This document shows, piece after piece, positions 1 through 7,405 of a stretch of 40,469 nt of DNA. The DNA lies in contig CADAQZ010000018.1 in NCBI GenBank assembly GCA_902790175.1, positions 1 to 40,469 on the forward strand. The letters run 5' to 3'. Both the position numbers and the translations under genes were made by a program. Numbering within the stretch: the stretch's first letter is position 1; each line of letters opens with the position of its first letter. The DNA is from an uncultured Eubacteriales bacterium. GTDB lineage: Bacteria; Bacillota; Clostridia; Christensenellales; Aristaeellaceae. The notes under the pieces were generated by a model. That model did no database searches. It was not told where the DNA came from and saw only the letters and a program-made list of their open reading frames with translations.

Positions 1-3000
1 AGCATCAGCTTCATGTTGCCGGTGCCGCTGGCCTCGGTGCCCGCGGGGGAGATCTGCTCGGAGATGTCCGCCGCCGGGATGATGTGCTCGGCGTAGGAGC
101 AGTTGTAGTTCTGCGCGAACGCCACGCGCAGCCGGTCGTTTGTCTCCATGTCGGCGTTCACCATCGCGGCGATGCGGTTGATGAAGCGGATCACGGCCTT
201 CGCGCGGGCGTAGCCCGGGGCGCTCTTGGCCCCGAAGATGAACGCCGTGGGTGGGAAGTCGGTCAGGCTGCCGTCCTTCAAGCCGTAGTAGATGTCCAGG
301 ATCGACAGCGCGTTCATCAGCTGCCGCTTGTACTCGTGCAGGCGCTTCACCTGTACGTCGAAAACGAAGTGCGGCGGGATGTCGATGCCCTCGCGCTCCA
401 GGATCAGCTCGGACAGCTGGCGCTTCTTTTCGTCCTTCACCTCGATGAACCGCGCGGCCAAGTCGTCGTCGATCAGCGGCTTGAGGGCTTTCAGCGCGAA
501 CAGGTCCGTCAGGAAGGCGTCTGTGCCCAGCGCGTCCGCAAGCAGCGCCGTCAGCTCCGGGTTGCACAGGCCCAGCCAGCGCCGCTGGGTGATGCCGTTG
601 GTCTTGTTGTTGAAGCGCTCCGGATACAGCGCGTACCACTCCCGGAACACGTCGTCCTTCAGGATCTGGCTGTGGATCTCGGCCACGCCGTTGGTGTACG
701 ACGAGCCGTAGACCGCCAGGTTCGCCATGTGCACGCGCTTGCCCGCGTCGATGATGGCGTAGGGCGCGGCGTCCTCGATCCCGGCCTTCTTGAGGTCGGC
801 GTTCAGCTTCGTCTGGATGCGGCGGATGACGCGCACAAGCTCCGGCGACAGCTCGCTCATCAGCTTCAAATCCCAGCACTCCAGCGCCTCGCGCATCACG
901 GTGTGGTTCGTGTAGCGGAAGGTCCTGCGCGCGATGTTGAAGGCCCTGCCGAAGGTCATGCCCTCGTTCATCAGCAGGCGGACCAGCTCCGGGATCGCCA
1001 TCGTCGGGTGCGTGTCGTTCAGCTGCACGCCGTGGAGCTTCGCGAAGCCCGACAGGTCGTCGCCGTGCGCGCGGCGATAGGCGTCCAGCATGTCCTGCAG
1101 CGACGCGCTCACCAGCACGTACTGCTGCCTCAGGCGCATCAGCTTGCCGGCCTTCATCGTGTCGTTCGGGTACAGCACCTTCGTGATGTCCTCGGCCCTG
1201 TTCTTGCTTCGGCAGGCGGCGGCGTAGTCCTGGGCGTTGAAGGCGTCGAAGTCGAAGTCCTCCACGGCCTCGCACTGCCACAGCCGCAGCGTGCCGACGC
1301 TGCGTCGGTCGTAGCCGATAATGGGCATGTCGTAGGGCACGGCGCGCACCGTCAGGCCCTTCATGGTCACGTACTGCTCCAGGTCGTCCCGGCGCACGCT
1401 CCAGGGATCGCCGAAGCGGGTCCAGTCGTCCGGGTCCTCCGCCTGCGCGCCGTTCTCGTCGAAGCTCTGGCGGAACAGGCCGTACTTGTAGCGCAGGCCG
1501 TAGCCGTCCAGCGGTATGTCGTGCGTGGCGGCGCTGTCCAGGAAGCAGGCGGCCAGTCGGCCCAGCCCGCCGTTGCCCAGCGCGGCGTCCTCGATGTCCT
1601 CCAGGTCGGCCAGGTCCACGCCGTCCAATGCGAGGCGCTCCCGCACGTCCTTTAACACGCCCATCGCGTACAGGTTGTTGTACACCATGCGGCCCATCAG
1701 GTATTCCGCGGACAGGTACACCGCGCGGCGCCGGTTCAGCCGGTCCTCGTAGTCGTCGGCCCACTGGGACGCGATGTCCAGCATGGCGGCCTTCGCGACG
1801 GCGTCGTGCAGCTGCACGGGGCCGACGGCGCTCAGCGGGGCGTGCCAGTCGCACAGGCTGATCTCCCCGGCCTTTGATATCAGCTCCGCGCCGGTGGCGG
1901 GGCGGATCGGCCCGCGATGACTCAGCCGGTTCAGGCGGCGGATGCGGCGCGCGATGGGCGCGTAGTCGGTCGGCGGCATGCGCCACAGCCAGTTGCCGCC
2001 CACCGTGCCGGGAAAGTTCATGCGTGCCTTCGCGCCCAGGCCCAGCCAGTCCTGCATCGGCACGATCACGGTGTCGCCCACGGACAGGAAGGCCTCGCGG
2101 ATGATGTAGGGCAGCACGTCGCTCTCGTCCGCGGGCATGCCCAGCTTCTCGCGGGCGCGCGCGCGGGTGGCCTTGTCGGCGTCTTCCCACCAGCCCCGCG
2201 TGGTGTTGTTGTCGTGCGTGCCGGTGTACACGATGCAGTTCTTCACGTGGTGCTCCGGCAGGTCCGGGTTCTCGTCCGAGCCGTAGGCGAACTGCATCAC
2301 CTTCATGCCGGGATAGCCGCAGAAGGCCAGCAGCTTCTTTACGCGCGGGCTCACCACGCCCAGGTCCTCGGCGACGATGTTCAGCCCCGGCAGGGCCTTC
2401 TTGATCTTCGTGAACAGCTTGCGGCCCGGCCCGAGCTCGTAGACGCCGTTGCGGGCGGTGGCCTCGGTGGCGGGGATGGCATAGTAGTTCGCGAAGCCGA
2501 TGAAGTGGTCGATGCGCAGGATGTCAAACATCTCGCCCAGCGCCTTCAAGCGCCCGATCCACCAGGCGTAACCGGTCTCGGCGTGTTTTTTCCAGGCGTA
2601 GAGCGGGTTGCCCCAGCGCTGGCCGTCCTTCTGGAAGTAGTCCGGCGGCACGCCTGCGATGCGGATGGGCTTGCAGTCCTCGTCCAGCTCGAACATGTCC
2701 GGGTTCAGCCACACGTCCGCGGAGTCCTCCGCCACGTAGATGGGCATGTCGCCCATCAGCTGCACGCCGCGCGCGCGGGCGTAGTCGTGCAGCCGCGCCC
2801 ACTGGTCGAAGAACAGGTACTGCTCGAAGATGTAGTAGTCCACCTCGCGGGCCAGCTTCTTTTCATACTTCGCCACGGCTTCGGGCTTCCTCAGGCGGAT
2901 GGCCTGGTCGGGCCACTCCATCCAGCTGATCTCGCCGAACCCGGCCTTGATGGCGCGGAACAGGCCATAGTCGCGCACCCACGGGCGGCTGGCCTCGAAC

Positions 3001-3371
3001 TGCGCGATCTCGTCCGACAGGCTTTCAAAGCTGGTCTCGAACGCCAGACGCAGCAGCTTCGACTTCTGCGCCTTCACGGCCTCGAAGTCCACGTCGTCCT
3101 CGAAGGGCAGCGGCTCGTAGCTCCCGGCGGGGAGCACGCCCTCGGCCTCCAGCATGTCGAAGTCGATCATCAGCGGGTTGCCCGCGAAGGTGGAGGCGCT
3201 CTGGTAGGGCGACTCGGCGTAGCCGGTGGGGCCGATGGGCAGCATCTGCCACACGGACATGCCGGACGCCTTCACGAAGTCGATGAAATCATAGGCCGCC
3301 TGTCCCAGCGTGCCGATGCCGCCGCGGGAGGGCAGGGACGTGATATGCAGCAGTATGCCGCTCTGTCTCAT
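1..3371 (-). CDS. malQ-glgP: Fused 4-alpha-glucanotransferase / glycogen phosphorylase (partial, 3' end outside window)
   Basis: One uninterrupted reading frame covers two enzymes of alpha-glucan breakdown. Residues 1 to about 486 are MalQ (GH77, amylomaltase), which disproportionates maltodextrins; visible motifs are the N-terminal SGILLHITSLPSRGGIG, RIDHFIGF (catalytic Asp) and YTGTHDNNTT. From about residue 487 (near 1915) the frame runs into a GT35 phosphorylase, with YLSAEYLMGRM, the glycine loop ALGNGGLGRLAACFLDS, and at the window edge EASGTGNMK, whose Lys is the pyridoxal-phosphate lysine in this family. The MalQ start codon and the final phosphorylase codons are in the same phase, with no stop between. 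About 1123 residues are inside the window; I expect roughly 150 more outside. MalQ would lengthen or rearrange chains that GlgP then phosphorolyses to glucose-1-phosphate. The ATG at 3371 is preceded by AAGGAG with 8 nt spacing. Domain identities are very secure; the fusion is read directly, barring an assembly error. Confidence 0.93.
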   Translation of the reverse strand, partial: MRQSGILLHITSLPSRGGIGTLGQAAYDFIDFVKASGMSVWQMLPIGPTGYAESPYQSASTFAGNPLMIDFDMLEAEGVLPAGSYEPLPFEDDVDFEAVKAQKSKLLRLAFETSFESLSDEIAQFEASRPWVRDYGLFRAIKAGFGEISWMEWPDQAIRLRKPEAVAKYEKKLAREVDYYIFEQYLFFDQWARLHDYARARGVQLMGDMPIYVAEDSADVWLNPDMFELDEDCKPIRIAGVPPDYFQKDGQRWGNPLYAWKKHAETGYAWWIGRLKALGEMFDILRIDHFIGFANYYAIPATEATARNGVYELGPGRKLFTKIKKALPGLNIVAEDLGVVSPRVKKLLAFCGYPGMKVMQFAYGSDENPDLPEHHVKNCIVYTGTHDNNTTRGWWEDADKATRARAREKLGMPADESDVLPYIIREAFLSVGDTVIVPMQDWLGLGAKARMNFPGTVGGNWLWRMPPTDYAPIARRIRRLNRLSHRGPIRPATGAELISKAGEISLCDWHAPLSAVGPVQLHDAVAKAAMLDIASQWADDYEDRLNRRRAVYLSAEYLMGRMVYNNLYAMGVLKDVRERLALDGVDLADLEDIEDAALGNGGLGRLAACFLDSAATHDIPLDGYGLRYKYGLFRQSFDENGAQAEDPDDWTRFGDPWSVRRDDLEQYVTMKGLTVRAVPYDMPIIGYDRRSVGTLRLWQCEAVEDFDFDAFNAQDYAAACRSKNRAEDITKVLYPNDTMKAGKLMRLRQQYVLVSASLQDMLDAYRRAHGDDLSGFAKLHGVQLNDTHPTMAIPELVRLLMNEGMTFGRAFNIARRTFRYTNHTVMREALECWDLKLMSELSPELVRVIRRIQTKLNADLKKAGIEDAAPYAIIDAGKRVHMANLAVYGSSYTNGVAEIHSQILKDDVFREWYALYPERFNNKTNGITQRRWLGLCNPELTALLADALGTDAFLTDLFALKALKPLIDDDLAARFIEVKDEKKRQLSELILEREGIDIPPHFVFDVQVKRLHEYKRQLMNALSILDIYYGLKDGSLTDFPPTAFIFGAKSAPGYARAKAVIRFINRIAAMVNADMETNDRLRVAFAQNYNCSYAEHIIPAADISEQISPAGTEASGTGNMKLM

Positions 3372-3411
3372 GGGTATCACTCCTTGATTCTTGGCATGGG
3401 ATGCTTCTAAC

Positions 3412-3440
3412 ATTATATAGCCAAAAGTATATTTTAACAA
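3412..3440 (-). promoter_or_regulatory. Predicted promoter of malQ-glgP
   Basis: On the minus strand, a -35 box TTGTTA (3440-3435) and a perfect -10 box TATAAT (3417-3412) are separated by 17 nt. Transcription would start near 3405, giving a leader of about 35 nt that carries the AAGGAG ribosome binding site. No operator-like inverted repeat was seen beside it. Confidence 0.75.
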
Positions 3441-3676
3441 GAGGTTTTTATCATTGCGGAGCGAAGGATCTTAAACACAACAGTATTACAATTCTATGCC
3501 GATTGTGCGCTCCATGGAAATATTGTCACAGCTTTTCACACGGATGGCGCAGCGCTGCCCCAAAGCTATTACGAAACTAAGTTCTGTCACCACCTGTCCG
3601 ATTATTTCCAAGAATTGTTTGCCGGAATGTCTTTGCAATCGCGGCGCGCTTCCGATATTCTGATAGATACCGGTAT
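3441..3676. other. AT-richer intergenic stretch with a repeat-A remnant and a start-less open frame
   Basis: The gap between the divergent malQ-glgP and the C39-like gene is visibly AT-richer than its surroundings. Bases 3451-3472 (GCGGAGCGAAGGATCTT at the core) match one arm of repeat family A without its partner, so this looks like a decayed copy. On the plus strand a frame stays open from about 3438 to a TGA at 3684-3686, but it has no ATG, GTG or TTG start with a ribosome binding site and I recognise no protein in it. It may be a degraded gene fragment or chance. Confidence 0.35.
3633..3661 (+). promoter_or_regulatory. Predicted promoter of the C39-like gene
   Basis: A -35 box TTGCAA (3633-3638) and a -10 box TATTCT (3656-3661) are 17 nt apart. 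Transcription would start near 3668, leaving just enough leader for the GGAGGTGA ribosome binding site at 3679-3686. Confidence 0.5.
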
Positions 3677-3691
3677 ATGGAGGTGACAGAC

Positions 3692-4261
3692 ATGCGATGC
3701 TTCAAGCGGGCGCTGGCCCTGTGCTTTATATGTGCGCTGATTTTGGCGCTGCTCGTTCCCGCGGGCGCGGAGGGCCTCTACTTCGGCTCGCACCCGGGCG
3801 ACGACGTGTACCTGACGCAGACGGTGCCCCATACCTGCACGCTGATCGCGGCCACGATGATGCTGCGCAACTACTCCTGCCAGCGCGGATCGCCCTATGA
3901 GCAGGTGACGGACACCGGCGTGGGCCGCTACGCCTGGACGAAGCAGTGGGGCCTGAGCCAGGAGTTCCAGATCGGGCAGGTGCAGGTGACCTGCAACGCG
4001 GACATCCGCAACTGCATCGACAAGAAGGCCTACCTGATCAACGTGCTGCAATACCATCCCGAGGGCGTGGTGATTTACGACACCGGCGCGCCGCACGCCA
4101 TCTGGCTGTTCGGCTACGACCAGGACTCTGATACCTTCTACTGCGCCGACACCATCAACCGCAACGGCGGCCACGCCATTCCGCTGGTGGAGTCGATCAT
4201 CCGCGGCGAGACCCAGCAGGACAAGGTGAACACGATCGACAAGATCTGGTACATACTGTAA
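3692..4261 (+). CDS. Secreted C39-like (papain-fold) peptidase-type protein
   Basis: This 189-residue protein has a classical signal peptide (basic MRCFKR, a hydrophobic core to about residue 24, likely cleavage after AGA) and no lipobox. The mature part has the layout of the peptidase C39-like family. Gln43 precedes a Cys49 helix (TVPHTCTLIAATMMLRNY), a His sits in GAPHAIWLFGYD (His135), and an Asp in FYCADT (Asp153), giving a plausible Cys-His-Asp triad. It is about the size of a stand-alone C39-like domain and has no ABC-transporter part, so it is unlikely to be a bacteriocin exporter. The ATG at 3692 is preferred over the in-frame ATG at 3677, because the latter overlaps the ribosome binding site GGAGGTGA that lies 8 nt before 3692. 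The substrate is unknown. The next gene begins directly after the stop codon. Confidence 0.72.
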   Translation: MRCFKRALALCFICALILALLVPAGAEGLYFGSHPGDDVYLTQTVPHTCTLIAATMMLRNYSCQRGSPYEQVTDTGVGRYAWTKQWGLSQEFQIGQVQVTCNADIRNCIDKKAYLINVLQYHPEGVVIYDTGAPHAIWLFGYDQDSDTFYCADTINRNGGHAIPLVESIIRGETQQDKVNTIDKIWYIL

Positions 4262-4933
4262 ATGGACAGGCAATGGACGATTCGGGCCTACACCCGCTTC
4301 TTCGCGGGCGTGCTGATCCTCGGCGCGCTGCTGTTCATCCCGGCGGGGAGCCTCGCGTGGCTGAACGGCTGGCTGCTGATGGGGCTGCTGTTCGTGCCGA
4401 TGTTCGCGGCGGGGCTCGTATTGATGAAGAAGAACCCGGCGCTCCTCAAGCGGCGGCTGAACGCGAAGGAGACGGAGGCGACCCAGAAGAAGGTGATCGC
4501 CGCCAGCGCGCTGATGTTCGGCGCGGCCTTCGTGCTGGCCGGGCTGAACTGGCGCTTCAGATGGATCGTCCTGCCCGACTGGGTCAGCTGGGTCTTCGCG
4601 GCGGTGTTCCTCGCCGCCTACGCGATGTACGCCGAGGTGCTGCGCGAGAACGAGTACCTGTCGCGCACGATCGAGGTCTCCGAAGGCCAGAAGGTGGTGG
4701 ACACGGGCCTCTACGGCGTCGTGCGCCATCCGATGTACGCGGTGACGCTGGCGCTGTTTATGTCGATGCCGCTGGTGCTGGGGTCGCTTCCGTCACTCGT
4801 CGTCATGCTCGTCTACCCCGCGATCATCGTCCGCCGCATCCTGAACGAGGAGGAAGTGCTGACGCGGGAGCTGGACGGGTACGACGCGTATAAGAAGAAA
4901 GTGAAATACCGGCTGATGCCGGGAATATGGTGA
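4262..4933 (+). CDS. Isoprenylcysteine carboxyl methyltransferase-like integral membrane methyltransferase
   Basis: This 223-residue membrane protein has about five hydrophobic segments, at roughly residues 13-29, 34-52, 75-92, 104-122 and 160-185. The C-terminal half carries the ICMT/PEMT signature: RENEYLSRTIEV, then VVDTGLYGVVRHPMYA, and a late acidic EEEVLTRELDGYDAYKKKVKYRL motif region near the end. In this family the RHPxY element and the C-terminal Glu pair help bind S-adenosylmethionine. Bacterial members methylate unknown small or lipid substrates, not prenylated proteins. The start codon abuts the upstream stop (TAAATG) and I see no good ribosome binding site, so translation probably depends on coupling to the C39-like gene. 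The true substrate cannot be read from sequence. Confidence 0.82.
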   Translation: MDRQWTIRAYTRFFAGVLILGALLFIPAGSLAWLNGWLLMGLLFVPMFAAGLVLMKKNPALLKRRLNAKETEATQKKVIAASALMFGAAFVLAGLNWRFRWIVLPDWVSWVFAAVFLAAYAMYAEVLRENEYLSRTIEVSEGQKVVDTGLYGVVRHPMYAVTLALFMSMPLVLGSLPSLVVMLVYPAIIVRRILNEEEVLTRELDGYDAYKKKVKYRLMPGIW

Positions 4934-4952
4934 TACTCCTTTTATACCGAAT

Positions 4953-5029
4953 AAGATCCTTCGCTTCGCTCAGGATGACATCGTTGCGGTTTTCGCGGGC
5001 CTGTCATCCTGAGCGCAGCGAAGGATCTT
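4953..5029. repeat. Repeat family A, copy 1: long intergenic hairpin
   Basis: Two 28-nt arms (4953-4980 and 5002-5029) are inverted complements with a single mismatch, around a 21-nt spacer. The right arm reads TGTCATCCTGAGCG then CAGCGAAGGATCTT. The same arms recur at 8235, 26622 and 29490, with a half copy near 3451. It begins 20 nt after the stop codon of the methyltransferase gene and could end its transcript, although no T-tract follows. Confidence 0.9.
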
Positions 5030-5081
5030 TCTCGTTTCCGCGCCCATTCGTTAAAACTCCAATAAAAACAGTCGGAATTGA

Positions 5082-5140
5082 TTGACGCGCGCGGGGTTCG
5101 GTGCTACAATACAGCCGTAAACCTGAGTAAAAAACTCGGA
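5082..5140 (+). promoter_or_regulatory. iscR operon promoter with IscR-type operator
   Basis: A -35 box TTGACG (5082-5087) and a -10 box TACAAT (5105-5110) are 17 nt apart. Just downstream, at 5122-5140, is CCTGAGTAAAAAACTCGGA, an inverted repeat (GAGT/ACTC flanked by CC and GG) spaced like the type 1 IscR sites of enterobacteria but with the inner base changed symmetrically. It lies over the expected transcription start, so the Fe-S form of IscR would block initiation. The autoregulation is inferred from site position and family behaviour. Confidence 0.7.
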
Positions 5141-5171
5141 ATTTGCAAGTCAAAAGCGGGAGGTCGGGACG

Positions 5172-5609
5172 ATGAAGCTCTCCACCCGGGGCCGGTACGG
5201 CATCCACGCCATGTACGACCTGGCGCGCTACGCCGAATGCGGGCCCCAGTCCATCAAGGCCATCGCCGAGCGGGAGGGCATCCCCGAGGCGTACCTGGAG
5301 CAGCTGATCGCGGTGCTGAAGCGGGAAGGGCTGGTCACCAGCACCCGCGGGGCCCAGGGCGGCTACGCGCTGGCCCGCGAGCCGGAGCGGATCACCGTGG
5401 GCGATGTGCTGCGCGCGCTGGAGGGCGGGCTCAACCTGGTGGACTGCCTGGACGGGGAGGACGCCTGCGGCAAGGCCTGCGCGTGCCCCTCGCGCGTCGT
5501 GTGGCAGAAGGTGCGCGACGGGCTGAACGCCATCGTGGACGGCATCACGCTGGAGGACATGCTGGAGGATTACAGGCGCATGAACGCGCGGGAGGAACAG
5601 ACGACATGA
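5172..5609 (+). CDS. iscR: Rrf2-family Fe-S cluster regulator IscR
   Basis: This 145-residue regulator starts MKLSTRGRYGIHAMYDLA, the typical opening of the Rrf2 winged helix. The wing follows as STRGAQGGYALAR, and then a cysteine cluster (Cys92, Cys99, Cys103, Cys105 within VDCLDGEDACGKACACPS) where IscR family proteins bind a [2Fe-2S] cluster. It probably senses cluster status and represses its own operon through the inverted repeat at 5122-5140. The ATG at 5172 has GGGAGGT about 7 nt upstream. Its stop overlaps the iscS start (ATGA), indicating translational coupling. In this phylum the same family includes CymR, but the cysteine cluster and the iscS-iscU neighbours favour IscR. Confidence 0.9.
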   Translation: MKLSTRGRYGIHAMYDLARYAECGPQSIKAIAEREGIPEAYLEQLIAVLKREGLVTSTRGAQGGYALAREPERITVGDVLRALEGGLNLVDCLDGEDACGKACACPSRVVWQKVRDGLNAIVDGITLEDMLEDYRRMNAREEQTT

Positions 5610-6814
5610 GAGTGTACATGGACAACGGCGCCACGACGCGCGTGACCGAGCCGGTCTTCGCGGCGATGCAGCCCTATTTCTGTGAAATTTACGGCAACCC
5701 CTCGTCGGTGCACGGCTTCGGGCGCGAGGCCCGCAAGGCCGTGGAGGCGGCGCGGGCGCAGGTGGCGAAGGCCATCGGCGCGCAGGAGCGCGAGATCTAC
5801 TTCACCGGCTGCGGCACCGAGAGCGACAACTGGGCCATTCGCGGCGCGGCCTACGCGAACGTCAAGAAGGGCCGCCACATCATCACAACCAACATCGAAC
5901 ACCACGCCGTCCTGCACACCTGCAAGCAGCTGGAGCAGGAGGGCTTCGAGGTCACATACCTGCCCGTGGACAACGACGGCCTGGTGACGCCCGAGCAGCT
6001 GGCGGCGGCCATCCGCCCGGACACGACGCTCGTGACCATCATGTACGTCAACAACGAGATCGGCACCATCGAGCCCATCCCGGAGCTGGCGGCCGTGGCG
6101 CACGAGAAGGGCGTGCTGTTTCACACCGACGCCGTGCAGGCCGTCGGCCACGTGCCCATCGACGTGGCGGCGCAGGGCATCGACCTGTTGAGCCTGTCCG
6201 GGCACAAGTTCCACGCGCCCAAGGGCATCGGCGCGCTGTACGTGAAGCAGGGCGTGCGCCTGCAGCGGCTGATGCAGGGCGGCGCGCAGGAGCGCGGCCA
6301 GCGCCCCGGCACCGAAAACCTGGCGGGCATCGTGGGTCTGGGCAAGGCCATCGAGCTGGCCACTGCCGACATTCCCGGCAAGAGCGCGCAGGTGCGCGCC
6401 ATCCGCGACCACATGATCTCGCGCATCCTGGGTGAGATCCCCCATGTGCAGCTGAACGGCCATCCCACGAAGCGCGTCTGCGGCAACATCAACGTGTCGT
6501 TCTACTTCATCGAGAGCGAGAGCGTGCTGTTGCACCTCGACTTCAAGGGCATCGCGGCCAGCTCCGGCTCGGCCTGTACGTCCGGCTCGCTCGACCCCAG
6601 CCACGTGCTGCTGGCCATCGGCGTCTCCCACGAGCACGCGAACGGCTCCGTGCGGCTGAGTCTGAGCGACGAGAACACGATGGAGGAGGCCGACTACGTG
6701 GTGGACTGCCTGGCGGAGGCCGTGTCGCGCCTGCGGGCAATGAGCCCGCTGTACGAGGACTTCCTCAAGGGCGTGGAGACCGTGGGCACCGACGACAGCT
6801 GCCACTTGCACTGA
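5606..6814 (+). CDS. iscS: Cysteine desulfurase (IscS/NifS type)
   Basis: This 402-residue PLP enzyme converts cysteine to alanine and passes the sulfur to Fe-S assembly. It is a class V aminotransferase fold. The N-terminus MDNGATTRV is followed by GNPSSVHGFG, the His pair in TNIEHHAVLH, the PLP lysine Lys201 in LSLSGHKFHAPKG, and the catalytic cysteine Cys324 in SSGSACTSGSLDPSHV on the long mobile loop of group I (IscS-like) enzymes. The ATG at 5606 overlaps the iscR stop by four bases. The start is fixed by the conserved YMDNGATT opening; the frame runs open for about 500 nt further upstream through iscR, which is not coding there. Length is normal for the family. A repeat C element sits between this gene and iscU. 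Confidence 0.96.
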   Translation: MRVYMDNGATTRVTEPVFAAMQPYFCEIYGNPSSVHGFGREARKAVEAARAQVAKAIGAQEREIYFTGCGTESDNWAIRGAAYANVKKGRHIITTNIEHHAVLHTCKQLEQEGFEVTYLPVDNDGLVTPEQLAAAIRPDTTLVTIMYVNNEIGTIEPIPELAAVAHEKGVLFHTDAVQAVGHVPIDVAAQGIDLLSLSGHKFHAPKGIGALYVKQGVRLQRLMQGGAQERGQRPGTENLAGIVGLGKAIELATADIPGKSAQVRAIRDHMISRILGEIPHVQLNGHPTKRVCGNINVSFYFIESESVLLHLDFKGIAASSGSACTSGSLDPSHVLLAIGVSHEHANGSVRLSLSDENTMEEADYVVDCLAEAVSRLRAMSPLYEDFLKGVETVGTDDSCHLH

Positions 6815-6820
6815 TACCCG

Positions 6821-6868
6821 GCTCCCCTTTCAAGGGGAGCTGGCCCGCGAAGCGGGACTGAGGGGTTC
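6821..6868. repeat. Repeat family C, copy 1: GC-rich hairpin inside the isc operon
   Basis: GCTCCCCTTTCAAGGGGAGC (6821-6840) is a near-perfect hairpin, followed by a second one, CCCGCGAAGCGGG, and then ACTGAGGGGTTCGA. The same arrangement recurs at 11279 and 30914. It begins 7 nt after the iscS stop and lies between iscS and iscU, so it may stabilise the transcript or tune the iscS to iscU ratio. Confidence 0.82.
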
Positions 6869-6903
6869 GAGCACGAGATACACAAACACCAGGAGGCTAT
6901 CAT

Positions 6904-7323
6904 ATGGAATACACCGAGCAGGTCATGGACCACTTCATGAATCCCCGCAACATGGGCGAGATGGAGGACGCCAACGGCGTCGGCACCGTCGGCAACGCCA
7001 AGTGCGGCGACATCATGCGCATCTATATCAAGGTGGAGAACGACGTGATCACCGACGTGAAGTTCAAGACCTTCGGCTGCGGCGCGGCCATCGCCACGTC
7101 CAGCAAGGCCACCGAGATCGTCAAGGGCATGACGCTGGAGGAGGCCGAAAAGGTGACCAACAAGATGGTGATGGAGGCGCTCGGCGGGCTGCCGCCGGTG
7201 AAGGTGCACTGCTCCGTGCTGGCCGAGGAGGCCCTCCACGCCGCCATCCAGGACTACCGCGCCCGCCTCGAAAGCGGCGAAGCCCCCCGCACCGACGACG
7301 ACGCGGACGTGAAGTACGTCTGA
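6904..7323 (+). CDS. iscU: Fe-S cluster assembly scaffold IscU
   Basis: This 139-residue scaffold receives sulfur from IscS and assembles a transient [2Fe-2S] cluster. The three ligand cysteines are at GNAKCGD (Cys34, with Asp36), FGCGAAIA (Cys59) and VHCSVLAEEA (Cys103). The segment LPPVK (residues 96-100) is the motif bound by the HscA chaperone in other bacteria, although no hscA or hscB is in this window. It has the length of classic IscU, and the LPPVK motif argues against SufU. An AGGAGG ribosome binding site precedes the ATG. The C-terminal tail (about residues 122-139) is Asp/Glu-rich and probably disordered. A separate promoter for the next gene starts 5 nt after the stop. Confidence 0.96.
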   Translation: MEYTEQVMDHFMNPRNMGEMEDANGVGTVGNAKCGDIMRIYIKVENDVITDVKFKTFGCGAAIATSSKATEIVKGMTLEEAEKVTNKMVMEALGGLPPVKVHCSVLAEEALHAAIQDYRARLESGEAPRTDDDADVKYV

Positions 7324-7327
7324 ATCG

Positions 7328-7399
7328 TTGACATTCCCCGAAATTCATAGTATATTGTTTACGCGCCATCCTATATATTGGGGATGGCGCGTTTGGAGG
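7328..7399 (+). promoter_or_regulatory. Promoter of the hydrolase gene with a leader hairpin touching the ribosome binding site
   Basis: A consensus -35 TTGACA (7328-7333) and a -10 TATATT (7351-7356) are 17 nt apart. The transcript would begin near 7363, almost at the base of a perfect 11-bp stem: ACGCGCCATCC (7361-7371) pairs with GGATGGCGCGT (7382-7392). The GGAGG ribosome binding site is at 7395-7399, two bases past the stem. The hairpin could protect the 5' end, control ribosome access, or double as a terminator for iscU. Confidence 0.72.
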
Positions 7400-7405
7400 A
7401 TGGAT

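Noticed and set aside
84-1655. Plus-strand open frame of 523 codons
   Set aside because: It lies opposite the phosphorylase half of the fused enzyme, whose motifs are unambiguous; the plus frame is a GC artefact.
1917-3410. Plus-strand open frame of 497 codons
   Set aside because: It lies opposite the MalQ half and has no recognisable domain.
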